Origin: Scleroderma bovista
Taxonomy: Eukaryota; Basidiomycota; Agaricomycetes; Boletales; Sclerodermataceae
DNA length: 64,000 nt
Reading direction: 5' to 3'
Assembly: GCA_037178675.1 (NCBI GenBank)
Contig: JAYMGJ010000124.1
Location: 1 to 64,000, forward strand
Position 1 is the stretch's first letter. Every line of letters starts with the position of its first letter. A program made the translations under genes and the position numbers. The notes beneath the pieces were generated by a model. That model saw only the letters and a list, made by a program, of their open reading frames with translations. It ran no database searches and was not told the DNA's origin. Shown piece after piece: positions 35,348-47,004 of this stretch.

Positions 35348-36655
35348 TAGGGCTCCGTGAAAAACTCCAGCCGGGAGTTATTGACATGTCTGGGGGGGTT
35401 ATTGACACGAGTTAATAACTAGTTATTGACGCATTATATAAGCATCGTTTTCTTTCGCTAGTCTGACTCTGAGGGTCCCAAGATTCTCAGAGACCTTTCT
35501 ATGGCGTGTTCGACCGGTGTATCAGACAGACGGCGACACGCCATCAATGTGTATAAACGCCAAAAGTACAATGAGCAGATCTGACATCGATGACAGTGAT
35601 CTTTTTTTTGCTAATCTTTTTCAATTACAATATAGACCATGACCGCCACCTGCATGACGACGATGCCGACGACGGCTATAGCGGTGGGCCTATATCCTCT
35701 GCTCTGCCCACCCCAGTGCCCCCTTCATGCCATCCATATACCGCAACCTCCTGCAGCTGACTGCCGACGCATCGCCTTCTCGTGGTGGAATTCTGCCTCT
35801 CGTCGACACACCCACTCTCTGAACAATACCCCTTCCCTGCTGTGCTCCTCGATGCACTCGTTGGGTATATCCATCTCATGGATGTCATGCAGTATTATCT
35901 GTCCAACATCATCGTCGCCGGCAACTGCGGGCGGAGTCCTTGCACTTGCATTCACATGCCATCACGAAAGCCATGACCACGACCGTTGACAATGACGATG
36001 GCCAGCCACCACCACCCGCACGATGAAATCGACAGCCAGCACAACTAGTGTGACAACATCAACAGCTCAGCCACCCACGAGCATGATGGCAAGTGCCATC
36101 ACCGCTCCGAGACTACTGACAGCACCACCACCACAGCTGTTGACGTCGATGGCCCAGCCACCCCACGAGCACGAGCACCACCACCACTCATCGTCGATGA
36201 CACCAGCATCACGGCCACGAACATCGGTGGCCCAACCACCCACGAGTACCAGCACCAGCACCACCCACCGCTGAGGACATCACCACCATCACCGTCAACA
36301 TTGACGGCCCAACCACACCTGCACGACCTGCACGACGACAATAACAGCGTGCTACCACCACCACCGCATGCCGATGTCAATGGCCTAATCACCCCAGTCC
36401 GACTAGTACCCTGTCACCACCGTCACCGTCACGCACTGGACAACAGCCCCACCACACCATATCAATGATGTTATTTGGACTATCATTATATAGATTACTC
36501 AAGTTGTGACAAATGTTTCTCCTAGTATAATTACTGCCCGACCCAGTTATAGACACCCCATTTTCACCCCCAAGTTATTGACATGTTAATAACTAGTTAA
36601 TAACGTGTCAATAACCCCTGATGTTATTAACATTGGAGTTTTTCACGGAGCCCTA
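35348..36655. mobile_element. hAT-like non-autonomous DNA transposon
   Basis: 1308 bp with perfect 22-bp terminal inverted repeats starting TAGGGCTCCGTGAAAAACTC, flanked by an exact 8-bp duplication GTCCGGTA (35340-35347 and 36656-36663). Eight-bp duplications and short TAGGG ends are diagnostic of the hAT superfamily. Subterminal regions repeat GTTATTGACA and TTAATAACTAGTTA in both orientations, candidate transposase-binding sites. The interior (35640-36440) is a CAC/ACC-rich, low-complexity stretch without a transposase frame. Confidence 0.85.
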
Positions 36656-36810
36656 GTCCGGTAGACTCCGTTAGGTCCTAATTGGCCCACAGGTATAGTT
36701 CTACTGTGCCATGGCACTGCTACATACACCCCATTCCCGCACGTAAAACGCACCCAATAATCAAGTGTGGAGTGGGCCCTTAAAGTGTCCTAGTGAGGGC
36801 ATATGGGTGC

Positions 36811-37110
36811 TATGTATTTATATGTAAGTTCGGCACACAGGATACAGCATTTTCATAGCATCTAATTGCATAAGCCGCAAGTACTACATGCTGCAGGCGT
36901 TTTCGTCTCCCTGGGGTATGTATTGCGATTGACCGAATGAGACCAGAATATTAAATACAGAAATTAAATTCACGCCATTACCCATGTTGGTGATGGCGCA
37001 TTAAAAGTGACCTCACTGGTGCCGAGCGGAATTTGCATTCAGCATGCGTGTATCTGTGACCTTTTTGTGACTTTTTGTGGCCATGAGTGCCGAAACTGTT
37101 ATATAGGATA
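36811..37110. mobile_element. Diverged TIR element related to the one at 40359
   Basis: Right end: GGTGCCGAGCGGAATTTGCA at 37019 then TGTGACTTTTTGTGGC and GAGTGCCGAAACTG, ending ATAGGATAG followed by TA. This matches the right end of the element at 40359-41333, with the same spacing. The left end near 36811 (CTATGTATTTATATGTAAGT then TCGGCAC) is an imperfect inverted copy. The left TA is not preserved, so the left boundary is tentative. Confidence 0.5.
36968..37006. repeat. 39-bp palindromic repeat, copy 1
   Basis: A 39-bp sequence with a CGCCATTAC ... GTGATGGCG inverted core, repeated at 37267-37305 with one mismatch. The two copies are direct repeats 299 bp apart. Confidence 0.75.
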
Positions 37111-37266
37111 GTATGGTAGACCGTACATGTGTAGCGTGTATGAATCTGGGGGTAAACTGAAATATCGTAGGTCGGGACAGCGCCCTCAAGGCCCCGCGTC
37201 TACCTACTATGCCATGTGTCCTGCAAGGTCTGCGCCGACGCAGTCAGCACTTCCCGAGTAAGTTAC

Positions 37267-37305
37267 ATTCACGCCATTACTCATGTTGGTGATGGCGCAT
37301 TAAAA
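37267..37305. repeat. 39-bp palindromic repeat, copy 2
   Basis: Second copy of the repeat at 36968-37006; the two differ by one base (TTACCC against TTACTC). It lies about 100 bp downstream of the stop codon of the single-kinase gene (minus strand). Confidence 0.75.
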
Positions 37306-37406
37306 TGACGTGGGTCGTGGACATGTACAACTAGGCTGGCTTGGAATGCGAATGAGAAGATACAACAGAATAAGTGAGCATGCAGTGAACAAGGTAGCAT
37401 ATAAAG

Positions 37407-38568
37407 TCATTCGAAAGGACCTTGCTCTGCGAGGAGACACCTCTGCTTTCTCCTAAGCTGCGTTAAGTAAATGCAGAAACTAAGCATGTGAAGAATACCC
37501 ACTATGACCGCGACGATGTCAGAAATAGGGGGGCGTGAGGGCTCATCGCGTTTCCAGCACAAGCAGCATATTTCCCACCATTGGTCCGTCATACGACCAT
37601 GTGTAGCCTCATCCGTTGGTCGATCAGGTTGTCTTTGCAAAATGCGTTGTATAACGCCCTGTGTATCAGGAATGTCATGGTAAGGGCGCTCTCGGGTGAA
37701 CAGTTCCTGAAATCGTACAAATAGGAAGATTAGCCTGGTCCTGGAAATGGGTAACATGCGTACCAGAACAGTCATTCCAAAAGCCCACACATCCGCTTGA
37801 GTAGTCAGCTTGCCGTCACCATCCACTTGTTCCGGGGCCATCCGTCGTATTCTCAGGAGTATAGGTGCAGTAGCTGTCATAAAGAATGAGGAATCAACAA
37901 AATGGGACAGTCCATAGTCGGCCAGCAAAGCTTGACCATCCCTGGAAATAAGTACATTATGCTGTCACGGAAGTTAATATCAGGTCGGTTTGTTGGATTC
38001 TAGGCCAACTCACTGCTCTCAGATCCCCATGTAAAAACCCGTGGCTATGAAGGTAATGCAATCCCCGTGCAATGCCCAAGACCTGGATAGCAGGCTTTTT
38101 GAGGACATTAATGAATACAGATCATTGGACGCACTAGAGGTCTTGGGTCATTGTTCAGGTCTTGCACGTAGTCGTATGCATTGCCCCTTGGGACCCATTC
38201 GGATATAATGGACACTGCAAAATCGAATTTTGTGACGAGGCCATAAACAGAGACGACGTTATCATGCTGGAGGGTGGTCCAGCGTCGTATCTCCTCGACG
38301 ATGCGCTGAATGGCAATTAGTTGGGAGGGCGAATACTATAGCAGTGAAGTGCATGTACGTCGCCAGCGGCCTTGTCTGAGGATGGAGAGAGCCAGAGAGA
38401 TTTCACAGCTACCCGCGTTCCTTCAGGATTGATTGTACCCTTGTAGACGATAGCGTGGCCGCCGTGCAGCGGGCTGAAGGACTCGTCTCGATCCATACGG
38501 TCATTGAGGTCGATACCATGTTCCGACGCTCGCTGGGCTAGTCGCTGAAGGTGAGGTAGCGTTTCCAT
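37407..38568 (-). CDS. Single-domain TKL-like protein kinase
   Basis: Kinase related to the four domains in the dual-kinase genes. ATG at 38568 (METLPHLQRLAQRASEHGID). Motifs: VAVKSL, FLHGDLR, LLADYGLS (DYG instead of DFG), RRMAPEQVDG, WAFGMTVL, ELFTRERPYHDIPD, PDRPTDEATHGRMTDQWWEI. Introns follow KAAGD, RPL, LRA and MTVL at the same places as in the dual genes. At the position where the dual genes splice into the next module it has GTGGGT...CAG (45 nt, in frame either way) and ends LRRKQRCLLAEQGPFE, so it is a stand-alone kinase. Lys, HGD and Asp are kept; activity is plausible. Confidence 0.72.
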
Positions 38569-39911
38569 GACGGTGCAGAGTACCAAACTCTACTACTATG
38601 CTTATATACTTAACAGAGCAAATTAAAAGCCGTCAACGACGGCAGGCCTCGCCTTGTTTAGTACGTGCACGCAGGTGCACGCCCATAAGACCCGCTTAGC
38701 ACGTGCCATGTTACTAACAAAGAGCTGCCAATCTGGTACACTAGCTGGTGGATTCCACCCCTTGTAAGGATAAGTGCCTTCGGGTAGTCTTCAGATCTAA
38801 TTCAAAACTTCGTCAATTTTGAGTCTCTTCCTCAGATCAGTGGTACACGAGGGTACACGGTCTACGAACTACGGCTTTTTCCATAGCTGAGGCAGTTGCG
38901 CTGAGGACTCGTCTACAATTTCCACGTCTATCCAACGCTGAATTTACATATTCCTGGACGCTGTTCTGAGTGTATAAAGCACTTGTGTCCTGTCAGCCGG
39001 TTTCACCGCTCGGGGCGTGTTTTCCGTTAGTAGGGGTAGGTTGATTTGATTGGAGTGTCGTCTCTTCTGAATGCCATCTATTTTGTCGTGCCTCAGCCAT
39101 CCTTGCCCAGCCTAGTATCAAGCAAGGGTCCTGCCGACGCAGGCGGCATTCAAGTATAAGTATTCCTGTGTGAATAGCGTTCAGGAGACTCTGCCCCGGG
39201 CGGTGTAGCATGGCCACTTCGTCAAATGATCATCATCAAGAAACTGGATTGGCCATAACCGAGGATATATCCTCAGTTCCAAACCCATAAATGGGCTAGC
39301 ACTCGCTTAGAGGTGACACCGGCCAATGAGAGGGCTCACTCGATTTACAAACCTGTCAGAAACTGAATTGAAGTAGACTGTGTAATTCGTCGACTGTGCA
39401 GATGATCGATAGATCATCGATCGATCACACAACTTCCGCTGGCTTGTAAGCGCATGTCTACCACGTGTACTGTATGGTGGGCTCGAAGGATCAGCTCCTG
39501 CGTTGGAAGCACCACGGTTACATAAATACAAATCATACCATATTTGGATGTAATTACAAGTCTTCGGACGCCAGAACCACGGCCGTATCTTTATTTCATT
39601 TCATTTCAAGTATGTACTATGCATGTGCAATGGTGAAGAGAGTACCTTACATAATGCCCAACGGTTTTGTACGAACGGAGAGAAGCTCTTGGTGGGTGAT
39701 CCGGACGACACAGGTGAGTTCCTGGGTCTCGATCTCCGGTGTCTGCACACATGCCGACTTTTTCCAGGCAGCTACATACGCTTCCTCGAGACGAACCCAA
39801 ACACATGATGATCCTTCTCGCCCGACCGTACACGTGTTCTTTTTCGTCTTCACAATCCACACACCGATCTCAAATTCAGCGTCCCCCTACGAAAATGTAT
39901 GCACTGACACC
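38569..39911. other. Spacer between the kinase gene and the second membrane-protein copy
   Basis: It contains a TATA box for the kinase gene and a short GATC-rich palindrome near 39404-39426. A plus frame over 39465-39977 is not conserved in the sister copy and is not called. Confidence 0.5.
38601..38608 (-). promoter_or_regulatory. TATA box of the single-kinase gene
   Basis: TATATAAG on the minus strand, 33-40 bp upstream of the ATG at 38568, which would leave almost no leader; the spacing to the ATG suggests either a very short 5' leader or a later start. Confidence 0.4.
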
Positions 39912-42119
39912 ATGGCCATGGAATCATTTCCGATGTTTTTCACCGTTCGCACTGTCTCCTTTGGTGCGTCTCCCTAGCCGTATTTCGGGACTGATTGCTG
40001 CCACAGCTTGTATCGTTATCCTCGCTTTCGTTTGGCTTGTACTCTTATCTGTCGAGGTGCTCGTTTGCTTGAATATCTCAGACACCATCCCACATGCTGG
40101 TAAAAACGGGGCCTTGAAGTTAGAACCATCGTTCCTAGGGTCCTTGATGACTGTTCTCATCCTTATCAATGGCATCACCATCTTGGTGCCCTACTGTGAG
40201 CTTCTCGTGATATATGTGTGTTGCTGCCTGCAGGCTCTTTTAATGTTGTTCTCCAGATTGATCCTAGAGTTCCGAGTCTGGTTGGATGCTGCGCATCTGA
40301 CTTTACTTCTGGTTCTGCAGATTGGTGCGTGCTGTAGGGTTCTGGTGACGGACCTGTACTATGCTGTACAACAACTTCGGCGCCATGGTCAGTCGGCACT
40401 TCTACAAAATACACAGAATTTTCATTGTTTACACAACTACATTACATCTAGTGCATGTTTGGGGGCGCTGCGAGGTCGAACGAAGCCAATTGAAGCAGAA
40501 ATGAGTGAGATAGCTAAAAAGTTGGTCGTCACGTCTGTGTCACTCAAGTGTCACTTGCCGACTGGCTGAGTTTGAAGTTACAGTGAGCAGGTGCTGACGT
40601 CACTGGCCATCGCAGCCGCCTCGCTGCGGTGAGTGGGGATGGCATTGCTACGCCTTCGCAGGTTAAAGGGAGGTAATGACTGATCAGGCAAGCAGCGGGC
40701 GACCTCCGATCCCATTTATGAGACGCGGATACAGCCTTACAGGTAGCTTTCAATGGCCTTGCAAATGGTCTTTGTCGGTCTCTGCTGCCGCCAGTGCACA
40801 AAATGTATGTTTCAATTGTTCTTTCCATGTCTTTGCTCTCAGTGTGACCTTCTTCAGGTACCTCGTACAAATCTTAGTGACTGCCGGTTGGGAACTCACC
40901 ACACCTGTAAAGAAGTACGATAGAAGCAGCAGATATCGACATCTGCGCAAGAGGATGTCTTCGTTGACTTGACTGGTGTTTTTTTCGGCGCTTTCCCAAG
41001 CTGGAGTGGAAGCACGCACCCAACTTTCCGCACCGACTCAAAATACTCCATCTCACACATCGGAAGCATTGAATTTCGTATCACGGACCTGCTCTCCTCC
41101 CTCAAGATTCCCACTCGTTGGACGGGCAGCCACAGTCCAGTGTAAATGCTGACATTCAGGCTTGTCATACCTTTCCGTCTACCTAGTACAGTATAGCCAA
41201 TATAATTCGTAGTTACACAGTCTCATGGTGCCGAGCGGAGTTTGCATTTGGCACCCGTGACTATCTGTGACTTTTCTGTGACTTTTCTGTGACTGCCGAC
41301 TGACCATGGCGCCGAAGTTGTTGTACAGCATAGTATGTCATGATCTCATGCAGCCTAATATCAGTTTTTGCCCTGCAGCACCCGATGACATTGGAGTATG
41401 CGAGCTTCTTGATACATACACTATCGTGGCCTCTTGGGTCATCCCTGTCGTTCGTAAGTACACCTGCATGTGGGGCCTCAGGCCTCAGTCATCTGAATCA
41501 CACGAATTCAGTGGTCCTCTACACCAGCTATTTCGGCATACTGGTGTACCTCCAATCTCGCACCCCAGTAGTTGTAGAACCAACCAAATCCGGTGACTAC
41601 TTCAAGGGTCGACCGTCAGTATTACCTCTCATGGACCCTGAACTTGCGGAATGGCGACCACCAAGAGCCTCTGGATCCTCATCAAATTTAAATTCAGGTC
41701 CAAAGTCACTCGTTGATCCACCACAACCTGCTCGCCCGCTACTCCCACTTTTATTGCCTCAGCGCCGCCAGTCTACATTGCCACTGTATAACCAACCGGT
41801 TTCGATGGGCCCGCAACGCCACAGGTCCCTCCCAGCGATGCATCATCCCGCGGGCGGCTCTCACCGACTGACCACGACACTGACTGTGCCGGCACCCCTG
41901 GCAACACAAGCGCAACCCCACCAGGTACCTCCTCTCCGAACGGGTTTGCAGCCTGGAGTCATGGGTTCGCGACCTCCCCGACCAGTCGTACGACACCTGT
42001 CCATGATGCCGCCGCCCAGAAGAGGTCGATCCTCTTCCGACGCGGGCAGCTCGCCTTTGGCAGAGAGTCCCTCCTCGCGATCAGTTCTGTCCAAAGCCAT
42101 CCCATCGTATCTTATGTAG
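39912..42119 (+). pseudogene. Four-span membrane protein, second copy disrupted by a transposon
   Basis: Near-identical to 23898-25221 in exons 1-2 and in the last two exons (TYTIVASWVIPVV; the Pro/Ser-rich tail to 42119). It differs in two ways. A 975-bp TIR element sits in the fourth intron (40359-41333), stretching that intron past 1 kb. Also, the third exon is 4 nt shorter before its donor (GGTGCCCTACTGTGAGC against the longer form in copy 1), which breaks the phase with exon 4. The second intron of copy 1 is in-frame sequence here. It is probably non-functional, though alternative splicing cannot be excluded. Confidence 0.65.
40359..41333. mobile_element. Tc1/mariner-like non-autonomous element with 40-bp TIRs
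   Basis: Perfect 40-bp terminal inverted repeats beginning CTATGCTGTACAACAACTTC, flanked by TA on both sides (40357-40358, 41334-41335). The interrupted sequence is an intron of a duplicated gene whose intact sister lacks it, which confirms an insertion. No transposase frame is evident in the 975 bp. The right subterminal part carries TGTGACTTTTC repeats and GGTGCCGAGCGG, also found at 37019. Confidence 0.82.
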
Positions 42120-42388
42120 CCATCTAATTGCACCGCCATGTATTGATAACGGACAAGCGTGTGGTAGTAGAATTGTTCCATCTTATGTACTTTAATTTCC
42201 TTAGAGCATCATGAATGCGGTGATGTTGCCAATGGGGAATTGTTGCGGCGCAACGCAACTGGCACCTCAGAAATTTTGACACGCACCTCTCAAGCTTGCG
42301 AATGACGAAGCGCAGTCGCCGCTGCATGAACACCGGATAGCGCTGCTGTTATACGCTCGAGCCTATCCACTCTTCTGCACCAGCATCC

Positions 42389-43316
42389 ATGGCGAACCAG
42401 CAGCTGTGGGATCCCGCCGCGTTCAAGGTTTTTCCTCTTCCTTCGTGTCGACGTTCACCGCCACGCACTCACTGTCGCGCACACACAGGCCCTGCTCAAA
42501 ACAACATCCTACCGCCTCGCCCAGCTGCAACAGCGCAAAGACTCCCAGAGCCAAATCATCCGGCGAGACATTTCAATCCTGCTAAATGCCGGAAACACTG
42601 GGCTGGCACGCGCGAAAGCGCAGAATCTCATGCGGGACGAGGCGATAGGCGATGTGCTTGGGATGCTCGAGACGTGTGTTGGCGTTTTGCATGGGCGGAT
42701 TGGAGAGCTGGAGATGGACAGATCAGGGTGAGTTGGCTGATTGCTGTCTTGGTATACGTTGGTCCGATCACATGCATATGATGGGGTGTGGCTACCGACC
42801 ATTCGACTGACGGGCTGACTGCTCCTTCTGCAGGAAGACCCTCAGCCCCCCCGCCATTGAAGCGGCGTCTACCATCATCTATGCAGCACCAAGCATCGAG
42901 TCCAAAGGTGAGACCTACCTTTACGTGTCCATTGTGTCAACCCCATCGCGTGTGCATCTCGCTACTGCAGACATCAACTTGATCCGCGACGTCCTCGTAC
43001 ACCGGCTCGGTCAGACATTTGTGCGTTCAGCATCAGCAAACAGCGGAAACACAGTTTCTCCTCAGGTCTGTGTTCGGTTTTCTCCGAGTTATAGACGAAT
43101 GCCTGAGCCAAACGTGTACGCGTGCGCGGGTAGGTCATCGACGTATTATCTTCCCCTGTTCCAACAGCCGCCCAAGTGGACACCTGTCTTGTCAACATCG
43201 CTTCCGCATACAGCATCAAGTGGTCCCCTGAGCCCCGCCGGCAAGACATGCAAGTCTCTACTCATCCCTCCTCTACTGGTGCAAAAGCTGATACCGCTCT
43301 TGAAATCTTCCCATAG
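42389..43316 (+). CDS. IST1: IST1-domain protein (ESCRT-III associated regulator of Vps4)
   Basis: IST1 binds Did2/CHMP1 and Vps4 and tunes multivesicular body sorting. Five exons: 42389-42427, 42489-42727, 42834-42907, 42971-43065 and 43134-43316, 209 aa, all phases consistent. Domain motifs in order: YRLAQLQQRKDSQSQIIRRD, LARAKAQNLMRDEAIGDVLG, TLSPPAIEAASTIIYAAPSI, INLIRDVLVHRLGQTF, then VIDVLSSPVPTAAQVDTCLV and IASAYSIKWSPEP. The tail after the domain is only about 25 residues, shorter than usual, with no MIT-interacting motif seen. Its last exon overlaps, in another frame, the first recognisable exon of the TBC gene, so it may be part of a fused transcript. Confidence 0.82.
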
Positions 43317-46300
43317 CCTCGATCAACTCTCGGAAATCCTCGACTTAGCGTCGCCTGCCGTTGTTGATCTGGTGCAGCTGAGAAAGCTGTGTTCGCGTGG
43401 TATGTGGCGCTCGATATAGCTTGGCTTGCAGGCTAATCTCCGTGCAGGTGTTCCTGACGATCCTCCGTGGATTCGGCCACGGATATGGAGGTATGTGCAT
43501 CATGATGTCAAGCGTGTTGAGTATTCAACCGACGCATATGTCCAGATTACTCCTTGGAACTTTACCCGTGCTCAAACGGACATGGGAGAAGGAGAACAGG
43601 AAACAGAGGGAGACTTACTACGTAAGTCATATAATAGTATTCTGCATACATCCGCTCTGAATAGCCAATATCAAGGATCTCGTCCGACGGCTACTCCCGC
43701 CCCTCGCAACCCTCCCCCCTCCCTCCATTCCACTCGCGCCTGCAGACGCGACCATCCTCAAAGTATCCGAATCACTCTTTCGCCTTCCTTTTGAACTCTT
43801 CTCGTTGCTGGAGGACGAGCCAGAGACCTTCACATCGTGTCCTCTTGACGAGGCCGCCGAAGATACTATCAAAATAGACTGCATGCACAACATCGATACA
43901 CGACTCCAGCGCATCCGCAAGGACAATACCGAGCCAGACGCGCTGGGTATCCCTGAAATTCGGCTGGAACCACAACTACAAGACGCACCGTCGGAACCGT
44001 CTGGTTCGGGTGCTATCTTGGCAGAGGAAGTACATACAACGACCCTCGTATCGGCCAAGCCGTTCAACTCGCCGCCTGCCCATCGCAAACATCTTACTGC
44101 GCTCTTGCGCCTTCTGTACATACACTCATGCCTCAACCCTGCAAGCCAGGCACCGCATATACCCGCGCTTCTCGTACCCCTGTATTCGGTGCTCACGCGG
44201 GAGATCGAACCTACTGACGCTGCCCACGCAGAAGCAGACACATTTTGGCTTTTCGAGGCACTTATCGGGGAATTTGCGGAGCTGGAAGATGAAGAAGGTG
44301 GTAAAGTGTGGATGCAGCGGTTTAGCGAGCGACTGAGAGCGGCGGACGGGGAGCTCGCAGAAAACTTGGTGATGTCTTCCTTTTGCTTACTTGATTTTCG
44401 CAGCTCTGACGTTGGTCTTTTAGCACACCAAGGGCCTTGATCCTGCTCTGCCGCATTATTCGTAGTACGTATTGGTTATTTCGAGTGCGAATATGTCTTA
44501 TAGGCAATACAGTCGTTGGCTGGCGACGCTGCTGACACACACGCTGCCCCTCGATGCAGTTTTCCCAGTATGGGACGTTATATTTGCATGCCCTATGAGG
44601 GCACGCGACTCTAATCCAAAGCTTGATTGTCTGCTGGATATATGCGTTGCACTGCTCATCCGTTCCAGGACTCCGTTGTTCCGGTGTGTCCTCTTTGACC
44701 TGTTGCAAGTGCAATACTGACGCATTTCAGACTTGGGAAGGCGGGAGGCAAGACGACCGGGCTCTGGGCACACGAACACACCGCGCTGCCACCGCTGTCC
44801 CCACTTCGGCCTTGGGAGCTTAGTGATGCCTTCATGGAAGGCATGGCGCTCCTCCAAGCATATCCAATCCAGGCCGCGGGCGGCATTGACTGCGTGTTGC
44901 AGACCGCGACTGACATGTCGCAGAAACGTGTGGAGGAAACGAAGGTGCTCAAGACAGAAAGTCTTACACTCGGCGCACGACTGAAATCAAGTATGTGGAA
45001 GGGCTTCACGACGCCGCTGGTGGGAACGAGCGGGGAGGGCCAGGAGGAAGAATCGGACGATGACGAGACGGAAGTAGAAGACGTGCATGACGATGGGAAT
45101 GAGACAGAGACCCCAGAGGCACAGTCGTTGACATCGAGGCTTGCCACTACCGTGTGGAGAGGCATTACGAACCAAAGTTCGATGGACGATGAGATCCCGT
45201 CCCCGCCGACCCCACCATCGGCGCTACCCGAGTCTCCTCCAAAAGACGAACCGAAGCCGCCACCAACGCAGCCCGCACAGACGACGTTGTGGGGTTATGC
45301 TGGAAAACTGAAGGACTCGGACACTGTTGCTGCATTTTCCAAGGTCAGCACCAATTGGCGGGCTAAGGCAATGAATGCATGGAGTTCTCGCCGAGGCAAT
45401 GAGTCATTGCCATCAACGTCTAACGTGTCTTCGCCTCGAAGTGTCTCTTCGGAGTTGCCTCCCCCCAAGAGTGATTGGCCAGGTACTAGTGGCATGGCCT
45501 TTTCTGCAGGGAGTCCACTCCAAAGTTTCTTCTCTGGTCCAGCCGTAGAGGAAACGACGAACCCACCACGTCCTGTCTTCCGTTCCCCCCGCGAAAGTTT
45601 TCTCCCACAACCCCGACGACAGCCCTTCACCGCCCCTTCCAGTCCTGAATATTCAAATGGCGAAGGTGCATTCGTGCACAAAGCCAAGGCATCACTCCCT
45701 TCTCTTGCCTCGTTGCAAATGCGGACCGTTCCTGCTGCTAAGAGTGGCCCACGGCCGCTGTTGTTGAATTCCCAGACACTGATGACTGCAAACAAGTCAT
45801 CATCGCCGGCGCATTCGGACGGGGGCACTCCTCCGGTCCACCGTCAGGGACAGTGGGCAGACGTGCGTTTGTCCAAGAGCCATGCCATGCGACAAGAATC
45901 CATGTCGTCGACATCGACATTGTCACTGCCCGATGTGCTGACCAAGTCGCATTCCCGCAGTTTTGGTTCTCGATCTGACTACGATTCGGACGGCGGCAGC
46001 AGGCGCGTACCTTTGAACCGCAAATCTGTGTCCCCGATGGCGCCCGCATCGCGTTCACCTCGTGCGCCGTGGGTAGTACCCTCATCAGCGCATTCGTCAG
46101 ACACAAGCATCTCGAGTATGCCGGGACACCCCCTGGCGAATAGAATTACTATAGAAGAGACGCCATCTGAGCACGGTTGGCGCACCGTGCACCCACCCGA
46201 TTCCCCGACGGTCTCATCCCCGCCCAATCCGGTTACACCCATCAACCCATCTATGAGTACACCTGTCCGCGTCAATGGGGTCGACCACGACGAGTCGATG

Positions 46301-46834
46301 CATGCACCCCTAGAGCCACCTGTGCAAAGCGGGACAATTGTGCGGAAGCGGACGCCACCGCCAGTACGGAGCGCGACCCAGACGGGCGATACATCCGATT
46401 CGTCTCTCTCGCATACGCCGTCCAAGGCACGTGTGCGTTCGAAGCGATATGTTGCGCGGCCTGCCACTCTCCGCATACGGGACGGATTAAAGCCAAATAT
46501 GATGGTCGAGCAGCAGAGGAACAGTGTGAGTCCGCGGGGGTCGTTGGCGCCGGAGTGGCCAGAGGAACAGGAGCTTACACCAAGAGCGGGTAATTTTGGT
46601 GGGAGTGAACCGTCCTCTACGTCCACGACCCCGGTGTCACCGCGTCGCTCGCCATCGGGGAAGGTCGCTGACGGGACTCGTAAAGGATCGGGAGATCATG
46701 TGCGCACCCGGAAGACGTCTACCGGGAGCAGGGAGGTCCGGCGGAATCGAGATAGTGGTGCTGAGGAAGGCGATGATGAAGGCTACGACGAGCTGCTTAG
46801 TGCATACGAGAGCGAGGAAGGAAGTAGGGAATGA
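43288..46834 (+). CDS. TBC-domain protein (TBC1D13-like), catalytic fingers apparently lost; 5' end uncertain
   Basis: TBC domains are Rab GTPase-activating. First clear exon from about 43288: QLRKLCSRG joined to VPDDPPWIRPRIWR and LLLGTLPVLKRTWEKE, then DLVRRLLPPLATLPPP. The middle matches TBC1D13 order: LLRLLYIHSCLNP, EADTFWLFEALIGEF, HTKGLDPALPHYS, WLATLLTHTLPLDAVFPVWD. Where active members have YVQGMNE this protein has SQAPHIPAL, and the IxxDxxR arginine motif is not canonical (IDCMHNIDTR). A 600-residue Ser/Pro-rich, probably disordered tail follows (to 46834). No in-frame ATG is visible before 43288; it may be spliced to IST1. Confidence 0.7.
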
Positions 46835-47004
46835 GTATTTGAATGGTCCTGTGACGGCTGCCACGATGGGAATGCGTAGTGTACACGAAATTTCAGAATC
46901 CGGTCCCAATAATATGCATGAATTGGAGGGTAATGGGGTTATTAGCTCTTTCTGTTAGGATATAATACGGTACGAGTACGGCTTTGCTTTGTGACGCATA
47001 TGTA

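Noticed and set aside
35639..36392. Open frames inside the hAT-like element
   Set aside because: Low-complexity CAC/ACC-rich sequence open in several frames; no transposase motif.
39465..39977. 170-aa plus-strand frame before the second membrane-protein copy
   Set aside because: Not conserved in the sister region near 23400-23950 and runs over the likely promoter.
45295..46626. Long minus-strand frames opposite the TBC tail
   Set aside because: Shadow frames of a GC-rich, Ser/Pro-rich coding exon.
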